Positions 1 to 23,095 are shown, counted from the stretch's first letter. The stretch is 64,000 bases of DNA from Heterodera schachtii (GCA_023374025.1 SIJG01000105.1:248001-312000); one strand, 5' to 3'. Made by a program: numbers and translations. The notes: a model not told the origin generated them from the sequence alone.

Positions 1-119
1 TTTTCTTTTCGATTTCCAAAGATCATCTTCTTTCTCTCCCCTTAATTATCTCTTCCGGTGTCGTTTTTGTCATTTAAATACCAATCAAATTCAAAATAAG
101 TTTTCAATTATTTGTGCCG

Positions 120-2736
120 ATGACCTTCTTCAAGGAGGTGGACTATTTGTCGTTACGTCTCGACGACCCGGTGCCCGCGTTGGCCGATTATCTGCCCAAT
201 TCCATCATTTACACCATTAATTATTCGTTGGTAAAATTTGTCTGAAAAGATTTTAGTAATGGCATAATTTGTTTGTCATTTTAAGGCCCTTCCGCCCAAT
301 TTGGTGCTGCTTTACATGGGCCTGAGGCCAAGTCTGATCACTTCCCGAGTCAAATTCCCCACTTTGGGAATGACTTGTGCCAATCTGTTCGGATTGTTCG
401 GCTTTCTTCTTCTCAACATTGTCTATTTATGCACAGTCTTTTCCGACGTCAGTGAGCGGAGAATTGCACAAAATCGTGGCCAAATGCAATTGGCCAATTA
501 ATACCTAATTAGTTTAAACCTCAGTTCACCTTCAGGTCAGACTGTCCTTGTTCATGTGCAGTTTGTTGCGCACCGTTTTCTACAACACCACTTACGTCTG
601 TCCTTCCTTTTTCTCTTTCTTTTCCTTGTTATTTTTGCGTCTCTGTTTACCCTGCCCCTCTCCTTTTTAGGTGTGCTATTTCCTCTTCCCCGTCCTTGCC
701 GTTGACCAATACCTTTACGTGTGCCAAAACGTCGAGTTGAGCATTCGCTCTCTGAAGGCGGTGATTGGCGTGTGCTTTGCCATTCCGGCAAGTGCCAAAA
801 TTTGTGAAATATTTCATTCATTTTACAGATGATTGTGGCCGTTTACGATTTGTGGCTGCAGAAAGTCATTCTCAACGACTTTATGTTCGCTTATATTCGC
901 ATGAGTCCCTACACAAATGCGGTAGTCGGGGGGGGGGGGGGGGGCTATAGCCCCCTCAGATCCCTCTCTCTCTCACATCTGTTCCATTCTCTCCAACACC
1001 TCTCTCTTCTCCTTTCCCTTCCCATATTTCTTTTTTTCTCCCTCACTCTCTTTCCTACTCTCCTCCTCTTTTCTCTCCCTCCCTTCTCCTCTCTCTTTTC
1101 TCTCCCACCTCTCTCTTCTCCTTTCCTTCCCACAGCTCTTTTCTCTCCCCTTCTTCTCTCCCTCCCTTCTCCTCTCTCTTTTCTCTCCCACCTCTCTCTT
1201 CTCCTTTCCCTTCCCACAGCTCTTTTTCTCTCCCCTTCTCTCTCCCTCCCTGCCTTCTCCTCTCTCTTTCCTCTCTCTTCTCCTTTCCCTTCCCACAGCT
1301 CTTTTTATCTCCCCTTCTCCCTCAATGCCTTCTCCTCTCTCTTTCCTCTCCCACCTCTCTCTTCTCCTTTCCCTTCCCACAGCTCTTTTTATCTCCCCTT
1401 CTCCCTCAATGCCTTCTCCTCTCTCTTTCCTCTCCCACCTCTCTCTTCTCCTTTCCCTTCCCACAGCTCTTTTTATCTCCCCTTCTCTCTCCCTCCCTGC
1501 CTTCTCCTCTCTCTTCTCCTTTCCCTTCCCACAGCTCTTTCTCTTTTTCTCTCCCCTTCTCTCTCCCTCCCTGCGTTCTCCTCTCTCTTTCCTCTCCCAC
1601 CTCTCTCTTCTCCTTTCCTTCCCATATTTCTTTTTTTCTCCCTCCCTCTCTTTCCTACTCTCCTTCCTCTTTTGCTTATTTCCTCCTTTCATCGTTAAGT
1701 TTTTCTTCTTCGTTTTGGCCCCCTCCTTTTTCGCCTTCTCCTTCATCTGCAATTTGCTCGTTCTCTTCTCCATCGTCCGTCGTCAGTCCAAAACTGCCCG
1801 TAAACAAGTCGGCCGTTCGCTGAACCCGCGTCAGCTGCAGCAGCACAAAGGCATCGTTTACACGTACGGCTGGCAAATAACGGCACTTTTCTTCCCTTTT
1901 AGGCATTTTGAAACTTTTAAATGGCCTGGGAGTTTAAATTTTTAGTCAATAACAATTCGTATAATAACATATTTTGCAAAATAAAGCCTACTAAGTCTTT
2001 GTACGAGTTGCCTTTGTCATGACACCGAAATTTCCACTCGAATTTGTCCATTCAGTTATACTCTGCAGGCCTTTCTCCCGTTGCTTCTCGCCACGCCTTA
2101 TTACGTCGCATGTCAGTGATATTTTGTTTTTAGCCGTTTTATTCCAATGTTCTCATCTCCCTGTGCCCACTTTTCATTTTCTTACAATTAAAGCTCTGCT
2201 GAATAATTTATTTTGTCGTCACATTGGCAATCTTTGGGTTAACACTCCAAAATGGGCGCTTTCGACTGAATAAATTAGCATAAAAGCATTTAAATGAATC
2301 CCATATTATTTAAATCAATTCTATAAGGAGTAAAATTGTGAGGGAAATTCAAATATTTGTTCAGATCTTTGCTTCATGTTCGATGTGTCCATTGAACTTG
2401 TTTGGTTTGTCGTCGGTAAAATTTTTATTAATAAATTGTTTATTATTTCCCAAATGGTGGCTTTTTTCCTTCTCAGGCGAAGCGATCATTTCGCTGCATC
2501 CGTTGACAAATGCTCTGATCACTCTGTTCCTTCTTCGGCCTTATCGCGAGGCGTTGAAACGAATCCGTCCGCCGTTCGCCCAGCGAATTCCGCTGCTGCT
2601 CTGTTCCAACTCCCAGCGGAGTACGACAACGGCCAACCGAAGCGTATACGACAGCATAGGACCAACGACCATCGACGACTTGGCTATTTTTGGAGGAGTG
2701 GCCAATTGCGACGACACTCCGCCAGTTTCATTGTGA
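120..2736 (+). CDS. Serpentine-type seven-transmembrane receptor (GPCR), multi-exon
   Basis: Probable plasma-membrane receptor; ligand unknown. The ATG at 120 opens MTFFKEVDYLSLRLDD, and short exons follow. Hydrophobic segments read in order: ALPPNLVLLYMGL, FGLFGFLLLNIVYLCTVF, VCYFLFPVLAVDQYLYV, KAVIGVCFAIP joined to MIVAVYDLW, FFFVLAPSFFAFSFICNLL (after the CT-rich intron), FLPLLLATPYYV, and a last segment ending HPLTNALITLFLLRPYREA. The end resembles the NP-x-I and helix-8 region of nematode Str/Srd-type chemoreceptors, and VDQY sits where DRY is expected. Stop at 2734-2736. The intron at 788-828 has a GC donor (CCG then GCAAGT) and a TTTTACAG acceptor. The intron from about 926 to 1690 is filled with pyrimidine minisatellite. 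Several junctions between 1880 and 2480 are uncertain. It converges on the thiolase gene with about 250 bp between the stops. Receptor class is well supported; the exact family is inference. Confidence 0.68.
950..1690. repeat. CT-rich minisatellite, about 81-bp unit, inside a receptor intron
   Basis: Almost pure pyrimidine on the + strand. An approximately 81-bp unit repeats with the landmarks CCTTCCCACAGCTC and CTCAATGCCTTCTC, best preserved at 1210-1540. The unit is a multiple of three, so long spurious reading frames exist on both strands. A run of G (about 929-943) abuts the left edge. Each unit carries a CCCACAG that resembles a splice acceptor. Confidence 0.85.
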
Positions 2737-2983
2737 AAAAGAAACGCTATGCCATTGCCAGAAATATGAACAAAAGTGCCATCATTTGTTTCACATCATT
2801 TCATTAATTTGTAAATATGTACATTCCATTTCATCGAAAAAAACAGGTTTATTTTATCCATGTCTCACCTTTAAAATCGAAAATTTTCTATTAGAATTAC
2901 AATAAAAATTAATATGACAACGGAAAGAGTAAATGAATTCCTTAAATATATTTGTAAATATAAAAATATTTCACAAAATCATA

Positions 2984-4977
<1,994 letters not shown>

Positions 4978-5059
4978 CTTAAAAAAGAAAATATAACAGT
5001 GACCATTATAATTTGCTTGAAAAAAATTTCATAATTTTATTTTTATATTATTGCAATGA

Positions 5060-5137
5060 ATAGAGCCCGGAATGAATAAATGCAGGAATGGATCAGAATT
5101 CTTGCAGTCCCGTGTATTATTCCAATCCGGGCTCATA
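5060..5137. repeat. Short imperfect hairpin upstream of thiolase exons
   Basis: TAGAGCCCGGAATGAATAA on the left pairs with the reverse complement of TTATTCCAATCCGGGCTCAT on the right, with a loop of about 40 bp. It could be a small MITE remnant or a transcribed hairpin. The rest of 4980-5580 is AT-rich, and I could not find the missing first thiolase exon in it. Confidence 0.5.
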
Positions 5138-5601
5138 TATAATTATCCCATAAGTAAACCTTAATAGTCGAAAATGCACGTATGGACGTCGAAGTTAAAA
5201 ATGGATATTTGCCAATAATTAAAAACATTTAAATACAAAATTTCGTTTCCTTCTCTGTGGAATTAGTGGATTTTCAAAATAAAACCATCAAAATTTAAAT
5301 GAAAACAAAAATAACATTTAAATATTTGCGGTAAAACTTCGGTTCTACATATTGCAGTTTCGCGGCTAATTTTTAAGTTCCTGAGACTTTAAGCTTTCAG
5401 TTGATACAAAGAATGCAGTCATTGACAAAGTACCTAAGAAAAAAGTTATGGCCTGGGAAACTTAGGATTGTCATTGATTGGATGCATAAAAGTCGAATGG
5501 ACGCATAAACTGAATTAACCCCTTTTTACCCAAATTAATTAGAAAGGATTTTTTCTTTTTAATTTTCCGGCGGTACATCATTTCTAGACAAGTGCCACAA
5601 A

Positions 5602-6324
5602 ATGAATGTTTCTCCGCCGATTGCTTTCCCTTCGCCTTCTCATTGCCATTTTTCTTCCATTGAAAGAAATTTCTCTTCGTTTTCTGTCAATTCTCAGCCC
5701 GGGCTTCGCTATTTGCGCCACGCCAGCGGAGTTGTGGTGCTGACGTTGGACAAAAGCCATGTGTTGATGCGGGATCAGTGCAAAAACATTGCCCAAGTGT
5801 TGTGGGACCTGTCGTTGGCAAAGACTTCGTCGGCCAAAAGCAATGAAAGCAAAGGGCGAAAGAGAGGCGTGGACCGTAGCAAATTGGAGCCGAGTGGAAA
5901 GGGCAAAAAGGCATACCTCTTCGATTTGACCGGTTTAATCGCACATTTTAGGGTGGTCTTCCGATGTCGCCGCAGACACGCATTTGCATCATTCGCGACA
6001 GTGATGGGTTAATTCCAAAAAAAAAACAAAACAAAGATTATTCACTTTATCAGTGTGTCTTTAAGGGTGGATTATGTGATTCGTGCAGGCATTCGCGCAA
6101 CTCTGCTGGAAGTGAACGACGAATGGTTGACAAAGGAGCCCAATTTATTGCGTACAGCAGCGGACAACCAAGGATTCATCGCAATTTTGATGCCACCAAT
6201 CAGCGGAAATGGATTACGCAATATGAAAATACCAAAGGAATTTGACGGGACAGAAGGGGGAGAAGGACGGGACAGAGAAACGTTGGGGGACGGAGAGAAC
6301 GACACGGAACAGCACGGATTGTAA
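5602..6324 (+). CDS. Unrecognised protein, two to three exons
   Basis: I do not recognise this gene. The first open stretch (5602 to about 5950) reads MNVSPPIAFPSPSHCHF, then GLRYLRHASGVVVLTLDK, VLMRDQCKNIAQVLWDLSLA and KKAYLFDLTG, which looks like globular coding sequence. After a possible acceptor near 5950 a short stretch GGLPMSPQTRICIIRDSDG is open. A last exon near 6065 reads VDYVIRAGIRATLLEVNDEW, then TAADNQGFIAILMPP and a charged tail to the stop at 6324. Joins are guessed from TTTTAG/TTTAAG acceptors. No membrane segment or signal peptide is visible. The opposite strand looks less protein-like. It lies between divergent thiolase and convergent DEP-1. Confidence 0.4.
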
Positions 6325-6353
6325 GCGGACTGCTTTAATTTGTTAAATAATTT

Positions 6354-6480
6354 GGTAATAGTGGAGAATCTGGGCTCCACCAAAAAATTTTTTTTTCTGT
6401 TATGAAAAGATCTACCCTGGGGTTTTCGAGGCTTCTGATCACGAATCTGATATCAGATTTGCAAAAATCATTGATTTTAT
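6354..6480. mobile_element. Remnant of the GGTAAT inverted-repeat transposon family
   Basis: Starts GGTAATAGTGG and carries GGGGTTTTCGAGGCTTCTGATCACGAATCTG (6420-6450), matching the arm of the complete element at 39341-39782 (GGGGTTTTCTGGGTCGCTGATCACGAATCTG). Only one arm is seen. The AT-rich stretch 6480-6980 shows no gene. Confidence 0.5.
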
Positions 6481-6983
6481 CATTGATATTGAAAATCATA
6501 GATTTTCGAAATTTTGATCAATATGATCAAATACGACGTAAATATTGAGAATTATTAAAAACCGCCAAAATAAAAATCATTCATTTATTATGCCAATGTT
6601 AATTGTAAGTAAAATAAATATATGCATTTTGTAAATGAATTATTGTACTATTCATAAGAAAATAGGAAAAGGTATTGACAATTTATATAGTAATTCGTAT
6701 TGCATTTTAAAGAGAGGGTAACTCGGTTTCTCTAAGTAAATAATGGGCAAGCAAAAAACGTTTTTTTGAATTATTAATTATTGTTTTTATGACTTATTGT
6801 AATTATTTGTTATATTCGGCTTTGGTAAATAGCGGAAGAGAGATGTGTTTTTCAATGTTAGAGTTTCTTTACCCTTTCTTCCGTCTCATCAAAAAATGCT
6901 TATGGCTGATCATCGGGAATAACTTTTTGTTTGTTGGCAATAATCCATCACAACCTTTCCGATCAGGTTCGGTCTGATCAGAA

Positions 6984-16768
<9,785 letters not shown>

Positions 16769-16773
<5 letters not shown>

Positions 16774-17110
16774 CGAATCCTAAAGCAAAGGGAAAAGAGG
16801 AAAAGCATCGAAACCAAAGAAAGGGAAAAGAGGAAAAGCATCGAATCCTAAAGCAAAGGGAAAAGGGGAAAAGCATCGAAACCAAAGAAAGGGAAAAGAG
16901 GAAAAGCATCGAATCCTAAAGCAAAGGGAAAAGAGGAAAAGCATCGAATCCTAAAGCAAAGGGAAAAGAGGAAAAGCATCGAATCCTAAAGCAAAGGGAA
17001 AAGAGGAAAAGCATCGAAACCAAAGAAAGGGAAAAGAGGAAAAGCATCGAATCCTAAAGCAAAGGGGGAGAAAGCACCGAATCCTATGGGGAAGGAAAGG
17101 GGAGAAGCAC
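16769..17110. repeat. 33/35-bp minisatellite directly upstream of the DEP-1 start
   Basis: Two unit types alternate: one with AAGCATCGAATCCTAAAGCA and one with AAGCATCGAAACCAAAGAAA, each closed by GGGAAAAGAGGAA. About nine units; the first overlaps the signal-peptide codons at 16773. It therefore occupies the presumed 5' UTR or core promoter. Confidence 0.85.
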
Positions 17111-18539
17111 CGAAACATTGGGGAGAAGTGACAGAAAAGCGGTGAATGTATCGGACGAACAATAAGAAACACAAAACAATGAATCGTATCCAATTTAACT
17201 TTAAATAAATTCAAAAATGTACGTTAATTGATGGGCAGAAAGGTGTCAGACACTTCGGCTAAAGAGAAGGCTTTGCTGCCCCAGCTGCTGTTGTTGTTGT
17301 TGTTGTTGTTTTTCTGTTGTTGCTTCTTCCGTTTGCCTTTGTTTGGCTTTTCGCTTTTCGCCGTTATTTGTGCCGTTTGTTTTGTGCAGAGAATGGCACA
17401 ATTTCTTCTTGAGATCACAATGTGTTGAAAAATGCTGGGGACAAACGTCGCGCGGATTTTGGGGGGAGTGGCGGTGGTGGAAAAGGCGCCGCACTCGCCG
17501 AATTCTCATCCCTTTTCGCTTTTCGTCTCCGTTCTGCCGCCTTTCTTTGTCTTCTTTAATTGTTCAGCAGCAGCTGACCAAAAACACTTTGAAAAGCACA
17601 GCGAATTCAATTCAATTTGACGTTCAGAGAAAGGCGAAATGAATTAACGGATAAGAAAAATGGACGAAAGGCGGCGGGGGGGGGGGGGGATTAGCACATT
17701 AGCATTAATTAGCAGCGGAGTTTTGCTTTGCTTGGAGTGATTGACGACGGAACTGAAGCAAAACAAATGAACGATCCGCTGACAATGGGCATGAACAAAC
17801 GAAACAATGGGATGGTAAGCAAAAGGAATCTCTGAGTAAGTGGACAAGACCAAATCAGCAGAAAAGGGGGGGGGCACTCGGGGGGGGGGGGGGGGGAATG
17901 GGTGCTGACAATGAGTGCTTTTTGGATTGGGTGGGCAAATGCTAAGCGAAGGAGGGGGGGGGGGGGAAGTGCTGGTTGCACAAACTGCTGCTTCTTCTGC
18001 TGATTGGTTCAGCTTCAACAGCAGACCATCTTCTTCTTCTGCTATGACCGGTTGTTCTTATAAGAGTGTCCTATTTTATGCCATTTGCTTTTTTGACTGA
18101 CTTTTTGACTTTTAGTCTAATTCTTATTATGGGGTTTAATTAATTGATGTTTGGTGAAATTAAAATAACCAAAGCCCGTCAATAAACAGCACACAAAAAG
18201 AAATATTTAAAATGCGATTGTGTCGGTTCGCTTTTTGTGGCGAGTGTTTCAGTTTTGACTGACTATTCAATGTTTTGGCCAATTCTGCCCATCGTCCATT
18301 TCGCTTCACTCCATTTCAAGGGGTTCTTTCATCGACGGGAGTTCTCCGGTCAAGAGCGAATGATCGAAGGAAGAGAAGGGCTGAGATGGATAAATTGTTG
18401 GATGGGATGGGATGACGATGGATGATGATGAGAATAATTCTTGCGGGGAGGCGGGGGTTTATTTGTCCGTCGGGAAAGGGGCAAAGGGAGGCGAGAGGGA
18501 CTGGGGAGATGGGGGAGGGGGTGACCCACCACCCCACTG
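17111..18539. other. Gene-poor low-complexity stretch
   Basis: Contains a (TTG)n-like run at 17285-17320 (poly-Gln/Asn in translation on the minus strand), G runs at about 17676, 17868-17896 and 17954, and no convincing exon. Short minus-strand frames at 17224-17509 (NNNNNNNSSWGSKAFSLAEV before a stop) could be a terminal exon of an unknown gene but have no partner exons that I can see. Confidence 0.5.
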
Positions 18540-18875
18540 TTATGCAGTAAATGGGGAAAATGGAAGGGCAAAATTGGGGGGAGGGGGCGGGGGAAGAAAG
18601 GGGGAAGAGGGGGGGGGGGAAGAAAGGGGGAAGAGGGGGGGGGAGGGAAGAAAGGGGGAAGAGGGGGGGGAAGAAGAAAGGCGGAAGCGGGGGGGGGGGT
18701 GGGGGGAGGGAAGAAAGGGGGAAGAGGGGGGGGAAGAAAGGGGGAGAGGGGGGGGAGGGAAGAAAGGGGGAAGAGGGGGGGGGGAAGAAAGGGGAAGAGG
18801 GGGGGGGGGGGGGAAGAAGGGGGGAGGGGGGGGGGGGGGAGAAAGGGGGAGGGGGGGGGGGGGGTCTGCCATAAA
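18540..18875. repeat. G-rich tandem repeat (GGGGAAGAAAGG-type)
   Basis: Over 300 bp built of G runs separated by AAGAAAGG or AAGAGG, with several runs of 9-14 G. Guanine is confined to the + strand. Long frames on either strand (Gly/Arg/Glu on +, Pro/Ser on -) are composition artefacts. Confidence 0.9.
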
Positions 18876-21189
18876 AATCCCTTTGGTGCTGCGTTTTCTT
18901 TCACCGGCACCCCTTTTTTTCCTCGCCCGCGGCCGTCTTTTTGGGGCGGGGGGGGGGGGGGGGCGCGGTGTTTTCTCCATCCGAAGCGATCTATTTTATC
19001 TATTCGCGCGGATAATTGTGTGAGAATTCATTTGGAATTGATGCGACAATTCCCATTCGTCTCAGCTGGAAGAATTTGGGAAGGAATGGGGCGGGACAGA
19101 AGAGGGGCAAAGGGGGGCAAAAGGGGGGAAGGGGAAAGGGGGGCATTGACCGACCGATCGATTGGGACGATGGCATTGCCCCGTGGGGGGGGGGGCTTTC
19201 AGGCCAGCCATTCATCATCATTACGCCTTCCCTGAATTAATTGACGGGAAAAATTGCTATATAATTATAAAAAGCTTTTTTGTATGTTTTGAATTTTCAA
19301 CAGCTAAATAAAAAGGTGTGAAAATAATTAATTAATTAATTGGATAACTGTGTTCTGTTCTGTCTGTCTGTCCCCCATTTTTTGTTCCCTTTCCCATTTA
19401 TTGAACAGAGAATGGACAAATTGCAAATTGCGACGAAAGAATCGCTCCATTTGTCCGTCCTTCCAATTGGGGAGATCATCTCCAAGTCATTTTCCTTTAT
19501 TCTTCGCCGCTTTTGGCGCAAAATTGGCGGGGTCATTCACTGCTTAAGACGGAAAATGAAAAAGAAAAGAAAGGGTTTTGGGACGGAGGACAAAGGGCGA
19601 CGACAATGGTAATAAATTAATGACTATCCCATGCCATTGTGTCGGCCCATAAAAGGGGCGAAAAGCGAAAATGGAATTTTTAATTTTGGATTTTGAAATT
19701 TCGCAGAGTGTCGGGGCATACCAAGGGAACAAACAAGCTAATTAAACATGAACATTGTGCTAATTCTATTTTTAAAATCATTTTATTTATTTTACTGTTA
19801 TTTAAAACGCATTTCAAAAAATTATCATTTTTATGCATTTCTTTTTTTAGAATTGGCATAAATAATTCATAAAATACATAATTAAAAAGCAATGAGCCAA
19901 AATTGTTGCAATTGTTTAGGAAACGAACTCTTCAGAAATAAAAGACTGAACAAATAAAATCTACTTAAGTTTATTGGAAGGATATACAAAAGTACAAAAG
20001 TTAACAAAAAATAATGAAAATGAATTTCAAATTTAAATTTCTGACGGATTTTCCAGCAGGCCGTAGAAGGACAAAAGGACGACAACAAAATAATGCGCAT
20101 CCATCGCCCGGGGGGGGGGGGGAAAGGGAGGGGTTCCTTCTCCACTCCTCCGCACTCATCTCTTTCATTTCACATGGGATGGTGGTGGCCTCTTTCCGAA
20201 GAGATTAGCAACGAAATGAATGAATGAATGAATGAATGAATGAATGGGCGTGAGTTTCGGACATTGAATTGAAAGGGGCGATGGGGGAGGGCGGAAGAGG
20301 AGGAAGAAGAAGAAGAAGAAAAAGAAGAAGAAGAATAAATTGAGGGGAGGAAGAGGAGGAAAAAGAAGAGAGGAGAAGGAAGAAGAGGAACAGCGGCGGG
20401 AAGTGCGCGTGAAGGACGACGGTCTGTGCTGACATTGGGCGACGGGGGGGGGGAGGGGGGCAACGTCCTTGACAGAAGAATGAAATTGAATGAATGAATG
20501 AGTCGGCGGTGCCCATTCAGCGGAAGGCACAAGCGGAGGAAAAGCAGCAGCAGAAAAGGGCGAACGGAGAGCAGAAAAAGCGATCTGTTCGTCCTTTGTG
20601 ACGCCAAATGAAAACAAAGCGACGAACGGAGCAAAACGAACGGTGCCGAGAAATTCGGAAATGCATTTTTACCAACATAACATTTAAAAGCTGGACTTTT
20701 GTAACTTTAAGTTGATTTTTCCTTCCTTAATTGTATGAATATTCACACGAATTTCAACGAATGCCAAAAGGCGGAAGAGAAAAAGAAAACGAAGAAACAG
20801 AAAATGTATTTAGCAGCAGATGAATGAATGAATGATTTGTTTTTCTTTTGTTTGTTCAGGTGGCACGGAAGCGCCGCGCTGAGAGACAAAAACAGCCGAA
20901 TTTTTAGGGAAAAGCGGCGCGAGCGGAGGGGGGGGGAGAATCAGAGGAAGAAGGATGGCTTAATCATACGCTTTCCCTCCATCATCACCAAACATTCATT
21001 CGTCATCGATCATGGAGTGGGTGGAGGGGGAGCGAATGAATGATTAGGGGGCGGGGGGATAAATTGCTTTCCCTCCCCTCCGGCATCATTTTGCGTTTTT
21101 GCCATTTTTGTGCCGCCTTTTGTGACGTCCGTCGGTGGAAGAACTGAAGAACCTGTGAACAGCAACAAAAAAAAAACAAACAGCAAAAA
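18876..21189. other. Intergenic DNA with simple repeats
   Basis: Holds a (TGAA)n run at about 20213-20246, purine-rich (AGAAGA)n at 20295-20335, TTAATTAATTAATT at 19329, and G runs at 18947, 19186, 20110 and 20440. A weak plus-strand frame at 19412-19612 (MDKLQIATKESLHLSVLP after a TTGAACAG) is the only protein-like stretch; I cannot name it. Confidence 0.5.
19412..19612 (+). CDS. Doubtful small open frame
   Basis: Preceded by TTATTGAACAGAGA, which could be an acceptor. Reads MDKLQIATKESLHLSVLP, IGEIISKSFSFILRRFWRK and then a Lys/Arg-rich end. No domain recognised, no neighbouring exons seen, so probably chance. Confidence 0.18.
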   Translation: MDKLQIATKESLHLSVLPIGEIISKSFSFILRRFWRKIGGVIHCLRRKMKKKRKGFGTEDKGRRQW

Positions 21190-21366
21190 ATGCTTTCATT
21201 TTATTTCGTCGGAGTTTTGAGTCAAAAGGCGCCGCTTAGGCAAACATTTCGCCGTATCGCCCGCCAACGCGTGTTCCGAACGAATTCCACGCCCCCACAA
21301 TTCGTCGAGAGCACCGGGCCGACGACCCCTCCCCCGCCCCAATGCGCTTATTTCGCCCTTCCCTAA
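21190..21366 (+). CDS. Possible 58-residue frame with presequence-like start
   Basis: Reads MLSFYFVGVLSQKAPLRQTF, then RRIARQRVFR, and a Pro/Thr-rich end PTTPPPPQC before TAA. The start has the Arg-rich, acid-free make-up of a mitochondrial presequence. It lies 130 bp upstream of the LIM gene in the same direction. No homolog known to me; may be chance. Confidence 0.25.
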   Translation: MLSFYFVGVLSQKAPLRQTFRRIARQRVFRTNSTPPQFVESTGPTTPPPPQCAYFALP

Positions 21367-21497
21367 AGAATGCTCAGTTTTTGCTTTTCTTTGGAATTTT
21401 TACCCCCCCCCCCTTAAATTTACACCGTTTAATTTCAATTTCATTACAGTCTTTTTTAATTATCCTTTGAAAATTGACTTATTCAACTGTTTTAAGC

Positions 21498-21980
21498 ATG
21501 AAAGAGCCGTGTTTCCGCTGCAAAAGGCCCACTTATTTCAATGACAAAGTCGGCCCCCTTAAGGACGGAGTTTTGTTCCACAAGGGATGCTTTAAGTGTT
21601 GGATTTGTGGAAGGTAAAAGCATTGGCTTAACGCATTGCTTAGTTTGCTAAGTCCTTAATTTCTTGCTCATTTAGCCGTCTCTCCCTAAAATCGTATCAT
21701 AACAACAGAAACGACAACCAAGACTTGGAGGTGGAGGAAACAATGACTTTAGAAATGAATGGGTTACTGCTTGGCCCCTAAAATGATGACAGTTCAGGTT
21801 TACTGTGCTGGCCATGTCCCAACGCCTGGTATAATTATAATTTAATTTGCCTAAACATTCCAATTTTGACAAAATTAAATCGAATTCGAAGGACCGCACG
21901 ACGCCATTCCCTTCCGGTCGAATTTGCTTTGGTCGCCAAAAACGAAGGGCGAATACCCGCACAATTTGATGCGGACGTAA
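21498..21980 (+). CDS. Single LIM-domain protein, ltd-1/hillarin-like, probably lacking the rest of the gene
   Basis: Four short exons splice cleanly. Exon 21498-21613 reads MKEPCFRCKRPTYFNDKVGP, then LFHKGCFKCWICG, giving the first LIM zinc ligands (C-x2-C, H-x2-C) and the start of the second finger (C-x2-C). Exon 21676-21730 reads SRLSLKSYHNNRNDNQDLE, exon 21798-21828 reads VYCAGHVPTPG with the last ligands (C-x2-H), and exon 21892 onward reads GPHDAIPFRSNLLWSPKTKG to TAA at 21978-21980. Introns are 62-67 bp. The tail after the LIM domain looks like LIM-plus-transglutaminase proteins (C. elegans ltd-1, Drosophila hillarin), whose transglutaminase part I cannot find downstream before the PPIL2 gene. 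A GT at the end (AC/GTAAAAC, about 21976) could lead to a missed exon. LIM assignment firm; family inferred. Confidence 0.82.
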
Positions 21981-22239
21981 AACAATTCGAACGACGCGAC
22001 GGAACCAATCAAAGCATTGCTCAGCAAACTTAGAACACATTTTCTAATCAGACAACAAATGGACGGCACCACTCAAATGATTTTTGATTTAATTTGCACC
22101 AATGATAAATTCTACAGCAAAATATTTAATTATTTATGGTTCATCTGTTTTAATCTGTAGGGACATTTGCGCCTATGTCCAAAATCGGGTTCAAACTATA
22201 ATTTTCACGAAATTTAAAATTTGCACTGACCAGTAGAGC

Positions 22240-22570
22240 TCTACATTTTAAGAAACTGGACTTGGATTTAATGTTAGGCCTGGACTTCCTGGACAAAAAT
22301 CCTGGTCCAGGAAAAATCCAGGCTTGTCATGGCCTGGATCCAACCAGGCCTGGACCTGGATTTTTAGAAAGTTCACTTGAAATAACAAATTCAAAAATAT
22401 TATGCAGAAAATAAAGGGTTTTTTACGCATTGCTGGACTTGGAATTTTTTCATATTTGACTTGGACCTGCTGGATTTTCTGGACTAAAATCCAGTTCCAT
22501 GAAAAATCCAGGTTGCCAAAAAGGGCCTTAAAGGAAAAATCCAGGCCTGAATCCATCCAGGTCCATGTCG
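22240..22570. repeat. CCTGGA-rich interspersed/tandem repeat
   Basis: Many copies of TCCAGG/CCTGGA in both orientations, e.g. CCAGGCCTGGACCTGGATTT and GGAAAAATCCAGGC, forming overlapping small palindromes. No coding sense. The AT-rich DNA around it (21981-23181) shows no gene. Confidence 0.65.
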
Positions 22571-22837
22571 AACCCTTCGATCAGTACCTTTTTGTTTTGT
22601 TAATTTTATCAGCCATAATCTCTTCATCTCAAATAAAACTGAAGAATTGATGTAATTCTAAAACTTTCGAACGGGAGACTCAAGTCATTGACCGAAATTT
22701 AACCAAATGCTAAAATTAATTATTTGTTAACGATCCGAAAAGTCTTAAATGCTTTTTATACTCTTAAAACCAAAATTATTATTTAATTAACTTTACAAAT
22801 TGTATTTTTTCAAATTTGATGATTTTAGTTGCTTTTC

Positions 22838-23095
22838 ATTGAGCCCGGACGGGACCGGGATTTTGCTGGGACTCCCGACCCGATCCCGTTTTTTTGGACA
22901 AACCAATGGGACTGGGAGAAGTCCCGGTATTTTGACCGGGCTAAAATCAAGCTTAAATTTCAACAGTGAAACTGCCGTGAATTTAAAATTATATATTTTG
23001 GCGAAATGTCTTTTGCGACGCCTGTCGGAATTTGACGGGCAGCGGTCGGCATCGCCGGTCTCTCTCCCGAAAATAAAATTTGCGGGTCCCCTTGC
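22838..23095. repeat. GGGACCGGGA-type repeat, diverged relative of the element at 60522
   Basis: Carries TTGAGCCCGGACGGGACCGG, GACTCCCGACCCGATCCCG and GTCCCGGTATTTTGACCGGG. Composition and word use match the 167-bp element at 60522-60688, but clear termini are not seen. Confidence 0.5.

Noticed and set aside
945..1773. Long open frames on both strands in the CT-rich block near 1-1.8 kb
   Set aside because: They are translations of an 81-bp pyrimidine repeat; the block lies between well-defined receptor exons and reads as an intron.
18350..19023. Gly/Arg/Glu and Pro/Ser-rich frames over the G-rich tract
   Set aside because: Pure composition effect of homopolymeric runs; no start context, domain or splice structure.
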